Positions 11,215-23,754 of a stretch of 64,000 bases of DNA are shown here, one piece after another. Location: the NCBI RefSeq assembly GCF_016086655.4, contig NC_052132.2, positions 9,054,805 through 9,118,804 of the forward strand, in the 5' to 3' direction. This stretch comes from Lepeophtheirus salmonis. Lineage: Eukaryota > Arthropoda > Copepoda > Siphonostomatoida > Caligidae. The notes under the pieces were generated by a model. That model saw nothing but the letters and a program-made list of their open reading frames with translations, made no database searches and was not told where the DNA came from. The stretch's first letter is position 1; each line of letters opens with the position of its first letter. Both the position numbers and the translations under genes were made by a program.

Positions 11215-11560
11215 ATGACCTGCCGTTATGTAAATATAAAAGAAATCGAAAATAAACGAAGTAATCCGGATAATTCGATTTTTTTAGGAAATTAGCTGCC
11301 ATGATGTTTAATTAGATCAGCTACAAGTAGCCGTCAGAGGAAATAAATGTATAAAATTCCACTCCGTATGTAGCAAAACCATAGCGTAGAATTACTATGA
11401 TGTCAATCCTCAATTTTACTCCGAGTACAGCAAGGGTTTACACACATAACTATTGTGAAAACCTTCATTGTTACTCTCTGCCAATCACTACCATTCAACA
11501 AGTAATTACCATACACTTGGTTGTTCCCTTCTCAAGAATGTAAAAAATTATAATTTCTAA
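11215..11560 (+). repeat. Interspersed repeat family 'R1', copy 5 (nearly full)
   Basis: Runs from ATATAAAAGAAATCGAAAAT through AATCCGGATAATTCG, TAGCTGCCATGATG, TTAGATCAGCTACAAGTAGC, CCACTCCGTATGTAGCA, CAATCCTCAATTTTACTCC, GAGTACAGCAAGGGTTTAC and CTTCATTGTTACTC to GTTCCCTTCTCAAGAATG. It is the best single reference for the family, about 345 bp. There are no terminal inverted repeats I can see. Confidence 0.7.
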
Positions 11561-11934
11561 CCTTGCAAAATATAAAAACATTATTTTCTTTGTCATCTAT
11601 TCTCTTAAAGACATACCTATTTTACTATATATCTTCTAATAAAGAAGATTATAATATTCATTAATAGATGTAAAAAAAAAAATACTTTGGACATTTGATG
11701 AGTTAGGAGTACTATGAAGATAAAATAACTTTAAAAAACTTTATAAATGTTAAAAAATCCTTCAAGTAATTCCTAGTATTATTTAGGAAGAAATTTATAT
11801 TTACTATTTTTAAATTTATGATAAGCAAGAATGAAACGAATAAATTGTCATAATATAAATTAAAATTTAAATGAGAGGTTTTGTGAGGACATTTAATTAA
11901 CAAAATAATCTGCAAATAGTATTCGGCACAAATT

Positions 11935-12345
11935 TTATTCAATATCTGAGCCCTCTGTTTTAATAACTACCTCAATACAAGGCCTAAATCCCTGCAGACC
12001 TTGACTATGTAGTAACTTGACATGTAACATGTAAACTTGAGCTTGGTACATTCCTTTTTGATGGAAACCTCTATAGACTGGACACTCCTGTGAGGAGTAG
12101 CACACACCCTCTCTTTTACATGTGCCCAGATAGAGTTGCCCAAAAGGTTTTCTTCTGGAGATGAGGGCAGTCACATGTTGAGGTACCAAAAGCCCGGAAG
12201 GTTGTCTCACAGGAAGGCCGGCCTGGGTCTTAGCGGTGCAATTAAATGGAGCTCCGTCTTGACTAAAAAAAAAAAAGTTCGGAAAACCTTTCTCTGGAAT
12301 AAGTGGATTAGCAGCTTTTTTGCTTATTTCAGCTCTTCCCTACTG
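11935..12345 (-). pseudogene. Tc1/mariner transposase relic, C-terminal half
   Basis: On the minus strand the text NPLIPEKGFPNFFFFSQDG leads into APFNCTAKTQAG, the block around the second catalytic aspartate, near 12245. After a frame change comes SSPEENLLGNSIWAHVKERVC, where the usual SPDLNPLDY has become SPEENLLG, so the third catalytic acid is lost. The tail KVCRDLGLVLR is followed, after another frameshift, by IEVVIKTEGSDIE with a stop at 11935-11937. The N-terminal DNA-binding half is absent. Confidence 0.75.
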
Positions 12346-13234
12346 TTTGAGGTTCCTTTTTCATAGATAAGATGTCTTGTTGACCTTCTCCGTGATTTTG
12401 CACCGATGTCATTTCGAATTGAAGATAATAAAATGTGTACCACAAGATGAGATTGACCCTGTATAGAAGAAAAATAATATGAAATTGTTATTAATGAAAG
12501 TTTTAATTGCGTGAAGTTGAAATATGTCATGTGAGAAACTTTAATAAAAAAACAGAAAAATATATAAACAACGTTTATTTTTTTACTGTTTGCAAAGTGA
12601 GTACTTTTTACTTCCTCGTACTTGTTTTCCTTGAGAGTAGCAAAACTCATTTAAAAAGTAGAGCATGATGAAAGAAGTTTAAAAAAATCTTTTTTAATTT
12701 AATTTAATTTATTTTCATTCAAATGATTTAAAAAAAATAATAACTAACATAAGGAAATTGGAAAAAATATTACAGAGGTTTCCTAAAGGAATAAACATTT
12801 TCATGTATGTACTGGAATACCAGAAAACAGATGTTGTTATAAAAATTAACTCAGAGTCTTGAAAAAGTTCAACAATAATAATTTCTTTGGGTCAGAGAAC
12901 TTTCAAAATTCTTACTAATGAACTAATACAGACATAAAGAAAATGAATTATCAATTATACATTATATAACTCAACATAAATAACGTAATACCACAAGTTG
13001 ATATTAGATATATTCCTAATGGGCATCCGAAAATTGAAGATTGATTAATAAAATAATATATGTCTGCATATACAAATTATAATAATGTGTTAGTTATTAA
13101 AAATTTGGAATTTTGCATTTTATTCCTTGATTCTTAAATGTTAATTTTTTTTTACTAAGAAACGTTGTTTTTTTTAAGGTTTCCTAAAATATTAACCTCC
13201 AAAACATTTCCTATATATTTAAATTAAAACCTTA
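12346..13234. other. AT-rich non-coding stretch
   Basis: No supported gene. Frames near 12324-12650 (-) are AT-driven. Confidence 0.4.
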
Positions 13235-13880
13235 TGATATCAAGCAATGTAAATTATTGCTTCAATTTTACTAGGAATCGCTGCTACTTTGAAACCAATT
13301 GAAGATTTGGGAATGGTTCCTTAGACCCATTCAACTTTTATTATCTCGGTCTTCAAGCTTTTTTCTATTTTTAAGCAGTATAATTGTTTTGCTGGCATTA
13401 CTTTAGAGATATATACAGTAAGTTTACCGATGTTTAAGTACTCTTTTGGCGAAAATGTAAAGTTTTGTTTGTTCTTTTAATGCATGCATTGTTAATTAAT
13501 AGGGACAATAATGTTTTTTGATAATGCAGCCACTTCTCCTTTGTTTCTAGTAAGTTGATTTCTAAAAAAACAATGTTACCACTGACTTAACTTTTGAAGA
13601 AATATTGGAATCTAAGGGATCTAATGGAACCATAATTGACTATATCAGTCGCTGATCCTGTATCTTTTACTGAGTTACTCCACCAAATTTAACTTGGTTA
13701 TATATGTATTACAATGAAATTTAAAGAGACTTTGGTAGTCCTATAATTGCTCTCTGGATGATTGTGTCACAATATTATCCAAAGAAAAGTAATTAAACAA
13801 TTAGGTAACAAGGGTTCCTCTCTCCATTTCCTGTACTCTTCTACAGTCATTATTTGATTCGTATAATTAAATTTCATCGA
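13235..13880 (-). pseudogene. Highly degenerate Tc1-like transposase relic
   Basis: On the minus strand, pieces in changing frames follow the order of a Tc1-like enzyme: KFNYTNQIMTVEEYRKWREE near 13870-13810, WWSNSVKDTGSATDIVNYGS near 13685-13625 (compare the W-G-x-x-S block of Tc1), then a decayed middle, and a C-terminal piece WVxGTIPKSSIG with AAIPSKIEAII near 13320-13240. The last piece matches the Tc1-type ending. Many stops and frameshifts make this an old copy. Confidence is moderate because each block alone is weak. Confidence 0.45.
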
Positions 13881-15786
13881 AAAATAAGACATTATTCATC
13901 AATAAATTATAAACATAAAAAGGAGATTTTTGAACTTGAAATTACTTTTTTGACAACGACTTCTGCAGAAGAATTGGACAAGTACATTTACGGACTGTTA
14001 TGTGAACAGTGAAAACAAATATATTCTGTTTTTTTTATTCTTTACGTTTAATAAAGAATTCCTTTAAAATTTAAAAATAAATTCAAAGTTAAAAAAAAAT
14101 CGGATTCCCTCTTTAAGTATAAGAAATCAAATAATGTTAAAAGGAAACCCATCTGCAAAATAACTGATCTAAAGGCAACATACTTTTTGAATTTTAGGAT
14201 TTTTCTCCTCAAACAAATATAAAACCATTTTTACTTATCAAGTTACTTTGATTTTTTTTGTGATTTATAACCCTAAGTTTTGGTTGGACTTGCTTTAAAA
14301 ATTGAAAATTGATATATGAGTAATTTTAGCCTTATATTTGTGGTTATTTCCATTCTTGTCGTGGCTGATACCTAAGCTGCTTTTTATTTACCTATCTGTA
14401 ATTAAGGAAAAATATATATAATGGTTTGAAAGAACTACCATGACAAATATTTTGAAGATTGAAAAAATCTATAGCAGTTGATAAATCTAAAAGTCCCATT
14501 CATTATAATAAATCAATACATATTAGTATTTCACACTTAGTTCTCGGTATGTCATAATTTCGATAATAAATTTTAATAATGAGATAATGTAAAAGGGATT
14601 TGGAGTACCTGAGAGATCAAGTAATTTTTTAATCAAACTTGAGACATTATAAATTTATATGTACATAAATACTAAAGTAAATAACACATTTGAAAATTGC
14701 ATTGAACGATTAGAATTTACTATTCAGCTGTCATCAAAGATGTTAAATCATGCTAGAAAAAACGGTTAATATTGTAAAAGGACAATATAATAATTTCAAA
14801 TCTTATTTTTTATGAAAATATAAGTAGATTCCATAGAGAAAGAATTATAGAGAGATAAAAAAAAAAGATTTTAATTTTAATTTTGACATAATAAGGCTGT
14901 AGTAAATTAAATTTTGTAGCTTACAGTTATGAAAATCATCAATCAGTAGAAACAAAAACACAATAATATGTGTATTTTCGGCGTCTTTTTTTTTACATAA
15001 CAGTAGGACATATTTTATAAAACTCTAGTTTTTACTGTATTCTTCAAATTTTTCTCTTCAAGAATTATATAATAATCTCTAGAAAAAAAACAAAAAAAAC
15101 CTAATCAGTTTTGTAATGAGAAAGTATGTTTTAAGTTATATGTTATAAAACTTTTTGTAGAATGCAAGTGTTGCCGATTTTAATTTGAAATCTCTCTGTT
15201 ATTTCTTGTTATGCACAAACAAAAGATTGACATATTTTGTTGCAGATGCATACATATACTTATACAAATATCAATGTTTCTACAGATACTTTGCAACAAG
15301 TCTGCATTGTCTTTCTAACAATTTTCCAATGCATTATAAACTATATGTACATAGTTTTATACTAAAATGAGTAAAATAAATATTTACTTCGAATGCATGT
15401 CTCTTTAGACAATTCCATCTTCAATAAATGAGTAAATATTGAGAATACTTTAGTTATTTTGTTAGAAAATTTAGTCAATTTGTCCATATACTAAAGGATA
15501 ATCTCGGCGTTCGTTGGAGTCGTCAGGTGTCTCGCAACAGACAAACGTTGATTTATAAATAATCATCAATGTTATTCTTCATTTTGTGAGTACGCCCAGA
15601 CGTAGCTATTCAATATCTAGACACTCCGTTCTCAATAATTATGTATTATTTTGGAAAGAAACCTGCCTATATGTTTCAATTTTCATGGGAACATTTCTTA
15701 CATGAAGATTTTAGGAAGAAAGTGTTGAAGATGGTCATCGACAAGACGTTTGGTTACAGACTCACTCTGAAATAGGTTTTTTAAAA
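13881..15786. other. AT-rich non-coding stretch with a small CpG-containing patch
   Basis: Mostly featureless. A patch at about 15502-15605 has several CpG dinucleotides (ATCTCGGCGTTCG, GGAGTCGTCAGGTG, TACGCCCAGACG), unusual for the surroundings, but no open frame or known motif goes with it. Confidence 0.4.
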
Positions 15787-15843
15787 GAGGTATTGATGAT
15801 CGACTGGAGAAGGAATCCTTCTCCAGTCGATCATCAATACCTC
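15787..15843. repeat. Perfect 57-bp palindrome (28-bp arms, 1-bp centre)
   Basis: Bases 15787-15814 are the exact reverse complement of 15816-15843, with a single A at 15815. The centre is GAGAAGGAATCCTTCTC. Outside the arms pairing becomes imperfect but stays purine/pyrimidine-biased. There is no tandem copy or other occurrence in the window. Confidence 0.95.
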
Positions 15844-16439
15844 GTTTGAGAAAATAAAAAAACAAACCTTGCATGTAAAAAGTACATAGGTTGTACAAAA
15901 CTAAATACATGTACTCGCCACCTCTCTTTTCTTTTTTAATATGAAGTAATGAGATTAAACTACAACCGCTCTTTCCTTAAGTTTATTTAATTTCAATGAG
16001 CTTATTTTAGTCTGTTGAGTTATCAAGATACGACGTTTTTACTAATATTAATAAAAATATATTCTAAATAAATGTACATTCTAATATTATATACATAAAG
16101 GTTTTAATTTTTTAAAAGATGACCTCACATCTCCCCAAAGACGACAAATACCAAAATATATTTATATTAGTAACACAAATTATTAAACTTCACAAAACAT
16201 TAATAAATAACACTTACAAATAACTATGTAATACTAATGTTATGTAAGTCGTTTATAAGGACATTATGGTTGATACATTTTTAGGAAGTGTCTACTTCTT
16301 TAAATGTATTTTCTCCTATAATAAAAAATTAGGACCTCCTATCTTCCTAATTGTTCGTAATTACTCCACGTGTATCCCACATCTTTGTATTAGTATTTTG
16401 GTATATTCACGTTATCTCTAGAAATCAAAGGGTTTCGAT
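15844..16439. other. AT-rich non-coding stretch
   Basis: Nothing recognisable. Confidence 0.4.
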
Positions 16440-16860
16440 TTGTAGATGTGCAATGGTAATATTTTTTGGATGATAGGTCTTTCCTTCGGAAGGCGTCAAG
16501 GGAGTGTGAACAATGAACAATACTGGGGCTCGTGTTCTTTGTGGGTTGCCAAATATCTATTGGCTGAACTGAGCCCGTCAGATCTAGGTGTATTTCTCTA
16601 TTCCAGGAGTGATGTACAAAATGAAGCCCTGTTTTTAGATTTTTTAAGAATTATCTTTATGGATTTGACGGCAGCCTCTGCATGCCTGTTGGCTTGAGGT
16701 GAATATTGGGATGCAGGCTCATGATTGATGCCTAAATCTTTGCAGAAGTCTCCGAATTTCGGCTGGAATTGTGGTCCACCGTTAGTTCGAATATGCATTG
16801 GATCTTCCCCCAATCTTCAAACCACGTCAACCTGATATCAGTGACTGACTTAGTTAAAGT
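16440..16860 (-). pseudogene. Ty3/Gypsy-like retrotransposon integrase fragment
   Basis: On the minus strand VTDIRLTWFEDWG is followed, in a second frame, by IRTNGGPQFQPKFGDFC and then SQYSPQANRHAEAAVKSIK. This is the conserved run of a retroviral-type integrase core: the T-D-G-G-P-Q-F block (here Asn replaces the second catalytic Asp) and the S-x-Y-x-P-Q-x-N-G-x-x-E block with the catalytic Glu. Further frames continue into NTPRSDGLS-like text and IFGNPQRTRAP, matching the end of the integrase. Protease, reverse transcriptase, RNase H and LTRs are not present. A frameshift and the Asp-to-Asn change make it inactive. Confidence 0.8.
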
Positions 16861-19800
16861 CTTTCTAAATTTACTTATGAAGGCTACCCTAAATAGCAGT
16901 CCACTAATAAAAAACAATTGTGAGAAAATAATTTAATAAACATACTTCTTCCTCTTTCTATAAAAATATGTTATCCATAAGGAAAAACATAATATAAAAT
17001 AGTATGTTTTTAGAAAAGGGCAGTAGGTATATTAAAAATGCAAAAAAAAATTGCAACATATCTTAATGTTTGTTCTTTTGTGAATATTTATGTTTTAAAC
17101 TTTTGTAATATAAATACATTATCGAGAGAAAAAAACTGGTAATACTCCTTTTATATTCGTGTTAGTCTGCTTTCAACAGCTCTATCTTCATATTATTTCT
17201 TTTTTGCAGTATGTTTAAAAGTTCCAACTTTAGATAAAGCGTTCTCAATCTCTACATAAACTGATTGGAAGACAGATATTCTTTAAAATCCTTTATGTAA
17301 CAAATGATAAATTTCCTAAAAAATATTGGGGATTGTGCAAGTCGATTTGGAATATGGTTTTTCAAGAAGTATTTTCTTTTCAATTACCTTATCAAATCAT
17401 GTCACTTTATCTAAAAATAATTATTTTTTATGAGTAATATACTCTATTTGGACGAAACTTAAAATGATGTAAATTAAAGGAGGGGGATCCCGGAATAAAA
17501 TGGGAAGATCCACAAATAATGATACTTTAAAAAAATATTCTAATTTGGATAATAAAAAGTACTAAAAGGAAATTTTGCGTGCTATCGGATTTGTAAAAGG
17601 GAAAAACTTGCACATTTGCAAAAAAAAAAAAAAAAAAAAAAATGGAAAAACTATTTTAGAACAAACACACATGAGAATAATATTTAAACATTTCAATATA
17701 TTATTAACCATTTGTTCAACTCCTTGACAACTGTGGCCCTTCAATACAAAAGCAAGGCAAAATATTTTTTTTTTGCAATTGAATGTTGATCACATTTGTA
17801 TTATTTGATAAATTATCGACAATTTATATTTAAAGGTATTCTTAATTAACCATTTAGAGGCACTGCAAGTTGCAATTTAAGTACCCAAATAGATAGTCAT
17901 AATATTTCCTTGTATTAAACTCCGCTATAAATAAAAAAATCTAAAAAATGAGACGTAAAAAGTGAAATAAATTAAATAATTATGTACTTGTTTATTTTCG
18001 TTATAATAAATGGCAAAATAATTTGGTAACTTTATTTTACTATATACAAAAATAAAATATATAATTAATTGATCCATTGCAAAAAATTACAAACTATAAA
18101 AATATAAAAAACATAAATGGGAATTTTGATTCCACAAAAAACATTTTAATAAAGTAAATATTTTTTCATATTTTAGAAGGAACAGCAAACCAACTGCAAT
18201 ATTATGTCAATCTATTCAGAGTAAACTATAGATTTTGCTTCAATAATTCTTTTTTTAATGCTTTCTTGTATTTATTTAGATAAATTGTGGCTATTTTACA
18301 TTGAATAATAGCTAAGTTAGTGTGCAATCCATATTATTAGCCTATAACAAATATAATTAAAAAATATTTTTTTATAACTACTTATAACATTTTTAGTAAA
18401 TTGCATCATCTGTTTGCTTATAAAAATAGTTGTATATCTTTAAAATGACAACCTTTTATACAATCCAAAACTTATGGATTATGTAATTTAAAAATTCGTT
18501 ATTTAGAAGACATAAATAATTCAAAAACTAACAAATATTTGACTATATTATACTCATGATGCAAGCAAAATTTTAATATCCTAGCTTTAATATTGAAGCT
18601 ATATGTACCCTTATATTCAAAGTTAAATATCTTTATTTTAAGCGTTTGTCCAAATTGTTTGTTTTTACGCTTGATGAGCGAAAAAAACCAACATATTTTA
18701 AAGCGATTTTAATTTTAGAAACCATTTTTCTTCAGTCTTATTACTGCAACAGAGTCCCAATAATGTTTATTAAGCCAAGCATTGGTTGCTATTTTTTTAC
18801 CTTAAAAGTGACGCTTCATTACAACTCAAAGTTCTTATTTTACTTTTTTTTAACCATGACAAAAGTTCTTTCACTCATAATGCTTTATCTCACAAACCAA
18901 CTGTTAGTGAGCTACCAAACTTGTAAATATATCATTTGATTGTGATACTAATTAAAAGTCCGATGATTCAATTCTGTTCGTCTCATGTATGAGTCATCAT
19001 ACTAACTTTTTACCCAACCTACGAAGTAGATACCCAATAGACTCACTATTACTAAGTTTTGTTTTTCTTAGATCTATTGGCATGTTATAGACTTCTTAAT
19101 GTTTTAGGCAGTTCATATGGAGATACAAACAGTTTTTGTTATTTTCTGGTCACGGACACTGAAGCAGAGGAGGTTGCACACCGATGGACTATTTTATTCT
19201 TGCTTTTACATTTTTACACTTCAAGACATGAGATAAAACAAAAAAATATATATTTTTGTTTTAGTTGTTGGTCGTAAACGTCAGGAAACCTCGTAAATAA
19301 AAATAAGAATGGAAAATATAGAAATTAAATTTCACTGTGGGTTTTGGGTTCCCACGCTGTAATATATATGGTAAAAAAATAAAGTGGGATTTTCTCATTT
19401 TGTTTACTTCTATTTAAGAATATTTTTTATGTTAACACAACACAGCTTTACTTTTGGTGTACTTGAATATACCAACTCATTTTTACGAATTTTTTTATGA
19501 CTGTAAGGCTCTATTTATTAATTTGTCTTTTTACTATGCATGTCAAAAACATTTTGTGGTAGGAAATATATTTTATGTATGTACATAACCAATGATATTA
19601 TGTCACATCAAATAAATCTAATAGTTTAATCTATAAAATACTTTTTGTACAGCATCAATGTACATATATATATACATTTGCATAATGTATATGTATATAA
19701 CGATGGAATTGCATCCATTTTTTTTTAAATGCCACACAAGTTTAAAATTACTTTTGTCTATTTTTGACAAGAAAGTCAATGATTAAACTACATCTTGTTT

Positions 19801-20022
19801 TTGTTTGAAATGAATGTAAATTTTCACTTTGCAATTTTTATTACAGATTTTTTATAGGAGAACCCGTCTATGATCTTGAATATTTGAGGTCCAATCAAAA
19901 AGAAACTGTAATTTTTTCATTAATAGTTCAAATTTTATTCGACTTTCAATTTTATTTTTTTATTAGGTCAACGCAGTTAGTTTGTTTTCTACCAATAAAA
20001 AAATGTTAGAAATCTGTTAGAT
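16861..20022. other. AT-rich non-coding stretch with a 23-bp A-run
   Basis: About 3.1 kb without a supported gene. It includes a run of 23 adenines at 17620-17642. Short frames (for example 18646-18939 +) have random AT-rich composition. Confidence 0.45.
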
Positions 20023-20238
20023 GTGCTCCAAAATTTTCAATATTTTTAACGTGGAAGTAGAAATTCCTTATAGTCAATTGACATCCTCCGTGATCCAATT
20101 TCCCATTATAGCCTTCTTTATGTAATGACAGGAGTATTTTAGACAGATAAAAAAATATGTAGGCATCTTTTGGTGTGCTCCAAAGATTTTCTAAATATTT
20201 AACTAGGAAATACAAATTCTGTGATGGTTGATTACATA
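20023..20238. repeat. Diverged direct repeat, about 65 bp units 152 bp apart
   Basis: GTGCTCCAAAATTTTC at 20023 and GTGCTCCAAAGATTTTC at 20175 start two stretches that stay alignable for about 60 bp (through TAGAAATTCC / GGAAATACAAATTC and the two ATTGACA / TGATTACA ends). The function is unknown. Confidence 0.5.
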
Positions 20239-21099
20239 CTTCGAGAGACAGACTCTCATCAGAGCCTTAGTTAAAATATCACAGAAGTCTTCCTTCATAT
20301 TTGTAACTTTTACCTTGTTATATGAAAAGCTAAATGCTGAGATAATAAATTTTATGATTTATTATAATTTTTAGTTTGTTTGTTATTTTCCATGCACCAC
20401 GTGATAAAAAGACAAGAATGATATTTTTTTGACAAACAAATAACTATACCTTTCAAGATGTTGAATATGTAAACATCAATATCAATATAACAACCCGAAA
20501 GACCCGTCCCAAAACTAGACTTGACCAAATACATAAAGACATTGATTACTAAATGAATTATATTATTAAAAACTTCTTCTTAATACTTTGAGCTATGGAA
20601 CTTTTCGCAGGAAACAAATTTGAATATTAATTCCTATGCTTCAAGCAAATGTAAATTATTTAAATATGTCTAACAATTCCTTGTGTAGGTTTTTAAAACT
20701 AATAATATTTTTTCTGTATTTTTTTTGCCTGCCGATGTAGTCAAAGAAAATAAATACTTCTAAATAACAATCAAGTGAAGAAATTCTTTTATTAGGGATT
20801 TACAAGACTAAATTGCATTTGTTCATACCTTAAAAAAATATCTATATCAATGCATTTTTGTATAAAGAAAATTAAACAAAAATCTTGGATGCAGTTTTTT
20901 AGTGCACTTAAAATAAGTCTTCATTTATTTATAGGAAATGAATTTCAAAACTTCCTTTTTGCAGTAACAGACACTCTATTTTGAAAAGTTTTACAAGTAT
21001 TTCGTTGTTCAAATTAAATTGTAAAATATGCAGAAGTATCTCTTTGCATTTTCCTTATTTAAATTATAATCTTATAGAATATTGAATATAATTATTAAC
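20239..21099. other. AT-rich non-coding stretch
   Basis: Nothing recognisable. Confidence 0.4.
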
Positions 21100-21215
21100 T
21101 TTTGAGAAGAAATGAAGTGGTTATTTATAGGAAAGCTAATACTAGGAAAATTATTGATTATCATCGATCTTGATCCTCAATTCTACGCAGAATGCAACAA
21201 GAACTAATTCTTATA
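21100..21215 (+). repeat. Interspersed repeat family 'R1', copy 6 (fragment)
   Basis: Middle part only: TCATCGATCTTGATCCTC, then AATTCTACGCAGAATGCAAC, aligned to the CAATCCTCAATTTTACTC...GCAACA core of the family. Confidence 0.45.
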
Positions 21216-21369
21216 TATAATAAATAAATTATCTGTTTAACTCTTCATTCTTCATGAGCATTTGCATTAATGATTGTTTTAAAATCAGATTACCATTAAA
21301 AACATATTTTGCACATGTCCCAGATCATATTTTATACAACTCTCAAGAAATGTCATGCTTATTATTTTT

Positions 21370-21690
21370 GGTATGTTACATTAAACAAAAAAGTTATCTG
21401 CTCAACCTGATAATTTTTTTCAAAAAACTTCGAGGAAGAGGAAAATGTATGTCATTACGTTTTATTAAATTAGTTACGAGCATCTATGAGAGAAAGAAAA
21501 CAAAGATTCCATTCCGTTTCTTGCAATAAACATAGTCCAGAATTACCCAGATATTAATCCTCAATTCTACTCTGAGCCAAGCGAGGATTTATTCTCAGAT
21601 GCAACTCTTCAAAAAATCCTATGACTTACTCCTTGTCTTTCACTTACCAGTCCTTACTTTATACTTACAGAATAGGGGCATAAAACTTGA
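21370..21690 (+). repeat. Interspersed repeat family 'R1', copy 7
   Basis: Starts with GGTATGTTACATT and an A-rich stretch, then CAACCTGATAATTTTT, CGAGGAAGAGG, ATGTCATTACGTTTTATTA, ATTCCATTCCGTTTCTTGCA, TATTAATCCTCAATTCTAC, TCTGAGCCAAGCGAGGATTT, and ends with TCTTTCACTTACC. Order and spacing match copies 5 and 9. Confidence 0.65.
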
Positions 21691-21764
21691 AGTAACATGA
21701 ATATCGCAAAATTTGTGATTTTTTATAGTTAAAAAATAAGTTAATAGTATTTAAAAAAAATAAT

Positions 21765-22010
21765 TGTATTCACTATCTCCTCCTTCACAAGAAATAACAG
21801 CCTCGATACGCCGTCGAACATATTTACAGTGATAGACGAATCACGCACAGTCATGGTGAATCCATGATGACAACTCAAAGGGAATCCAAAGTTAGATGAG
21901 AGGTAAGGAATAAATTTCTATTTAAAACAACCTACAAAGCAAAGTCAGAGCTTGAGAAGGGTTTTATGGAAGCAGTCCAGAAATCAGCCTTGTTGCTGCT
22001 GACATTTGCA
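21765..22010 (-). pseudogene. Tc1/mariner transposase C-terminal fragment
   Basis: On the minus strand NKADFWTASIKPFSSSDF corresponds to the FW...PPSSPDLNP block near the third catalytic acid, followed by LTLDSL (compare NTxxSLKAAI) and, after frame changes, CKYVRRRIEAVISCEGG, which is the classic C-terminal end of DD37D-type transposases. Catalytic residues are not intact. No N-terminal part was found upstream. Confidence 0.6.
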
Positions 22011-22554
22011 TACTTAATGCCATGCTATAAAAATACTCATTAAAGGCCATATTTTTTACAACTCTATGATTATCACATTTTGGTTCTGGCTCGAAAATAT
22101 TAGTATCATGTCAACACTAGTAGCATGGAAATAAAAGCGTATAATTTATATATTTGTATGTATATACAACTAATATAATCAATAAGCAATGAATATAAAG
22201 GAAATATGATTGGAAAATATGACTTTCTTTAATTATAATGAGCTGTCAATTGCTCCAAACAACTAATCAAGGATTTTTGTTTTGTACATTATACACCATT
22301 TATATGTTGATGATCATTGCCTGGTAATTACAGATTAATGTCAAAAACAGCTTCTGTTACATTTATTAATGTATATTATAAATATATCAGTATATTTGTT
22401 ATTTTTCTTTACACTGCTCTAATCCTCTTAATACATAATACTTACATTATATTTCAAATGACCTAATTTAATCTTTTACAAATGTTTTTTAATAATCACT
22501 CATTTATTCAATATTTTTTATGTACATTTGTGTAAAATATTATGTTAGTTGTTA

Positions 22555-22745
22555 TTTATTTGGTCCAGTACAGTCTAATAACTGGCTCTATCAGTCCTTG
22601 GACTACGTCATTGAGACTATTAAAGCTAGAACTGGTTAGAAAATGAGTAAAACAAATTGTCTGCAGTCTTTTGTACTTGATCAGGACCGACACAACAGTA
22701 CTCGTGTATCATTAGTATATGTACAGTGTGCACTGTGCAGTCGTT
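22555..22745. repeat. GTCC/AGTC-rich dispersed repeat, copy 1
   Basis: GGTCCAGTACAGTCTAATAA, CAGTCCTTGGACTACGTCA and ATCAGGACCGACACAAC resemble words at 59575-59760 (GGTCCAGTCCAGTCTCAGAC, AGTCCTTAG, AGGACCTGACCGAG) and more weakly at 42755-42870. No coding potential. Confidence 0.35.
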
Positions 22746-22939
22746 CTTTAACAACAAACTTATAGTGCTAGCGCATATAAAATGTAATTTGTTGTTTTGG
22801 AGGCTTGCCAGAACTATTTGGCGTCTGTTTAAAAAAAGGTAATTTTTTCCAAAATTGTGGATATAGTTGAGTGTCTTTGTCGTAATCTTGACTGGACAAG
22901 AAAATGTTGAGATTACAAACTTCCACTGTCGAGAGAATG

Positions 22940-23226
22940 AGGAAAAAACTGGAGGAAATTATGACTCTGATCCATGCCACACTGCTAAGAAATCGTTTAT
23001 CTGGTTGCCATAATTTTTATTGATTTTGTTGAATACAGTGTAGGCCTCCAAGCTCAGTGGACATCAATCCGATGGACTTCTTTGTTTAGGATTGAGTGAC
23101 ACACCAACAGATCCATCTTTGACACAAAAACCAAGCTAATGGCCAAGATCTGAGATAAATATTGGGACCTGCTCCTGTTTGTGAGGTCGAGTCGAGGTTT
23201 TTATTGAAGTCACCGGCGATTATAAA
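22940..23226 (+). pseudogene. Tc1/mariner transposase relic, catalytic and C-terminal part
   Basis: DSDPCHTAKKSFIWLP near 22957 matches the second catalytic block (usually QQDSAPCHTAK). After a frame change PPSSVDINPMDFFV near 23045 carries the third acid (Asp of PMDFF). The tail, split over three frames, reads DTKTKLMAKI, DKYWDLL and GRVEVFIEVTGDY. Stops occur in each frame. The spacing between the two acids is near 37 codons, in line with DD37D types. The N-terminal half is missing. Confidence 0.65.
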
Positions 23227-23754
23227 AAATAATAATTTTGTTTATTTTTGTTTTTATTTTCATTCTTTTTGATTCGCATATAATTTCGAATTGGTTTTTT
23301 TTTAAATAAAACAAATTGTTTAAAAGAAAATCCCATTTAAAAACCCACACCCTGTCTATGTGACTGTATCAAACGCCCTTATGTTTTTGTATTTTCTTAT
23401 CCCTACTCTTAAATCCAAAATTTGGTACATGGAAACGATTTTATGGAATGATCCTGCATACATTTTGACTTTTGAAGATTCTTACTGTTGGATATATTTT
23501 TTAAAGTTTATATATTTTGGGCTTGAACTGTACTTCTAGTTTTTATAGTTCAAAAATTTCTACATATATATTACATTTCTTAAAGTATCAACTGAGTTTT
23601 TGTCAAATTGTTAGCATTTTTAGCTCGAATGTTTATTAAAAGTTGCCAAACTGAAAAGTGTATTTTCTTTTTCTGAGCTGTTATCATTATTATATAATTC
23701 CCGAGGAGTGATTTATATAATTAAATACTTACAAAACAGGATTACACCTTGGTG
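23227..23754. other. AT-rich non-coding stretch
   Basis: Nothing recognisable apart from the possible 3' flank of the preceding relic. Confidence 0.4.

Noticed and set aside
15698..15910. 70-codon minus-strand frame across the palindrome
   Set aside because: Its mirrored peptide (GIDDRLEK ... FSSRSSIP) is a by-product of the perfect palindrome; no other coding sign.
17620..17642. 23-bp A-run as a retroposon tail
   Set aside because: No retroposon body or target duplication recognised on either side.
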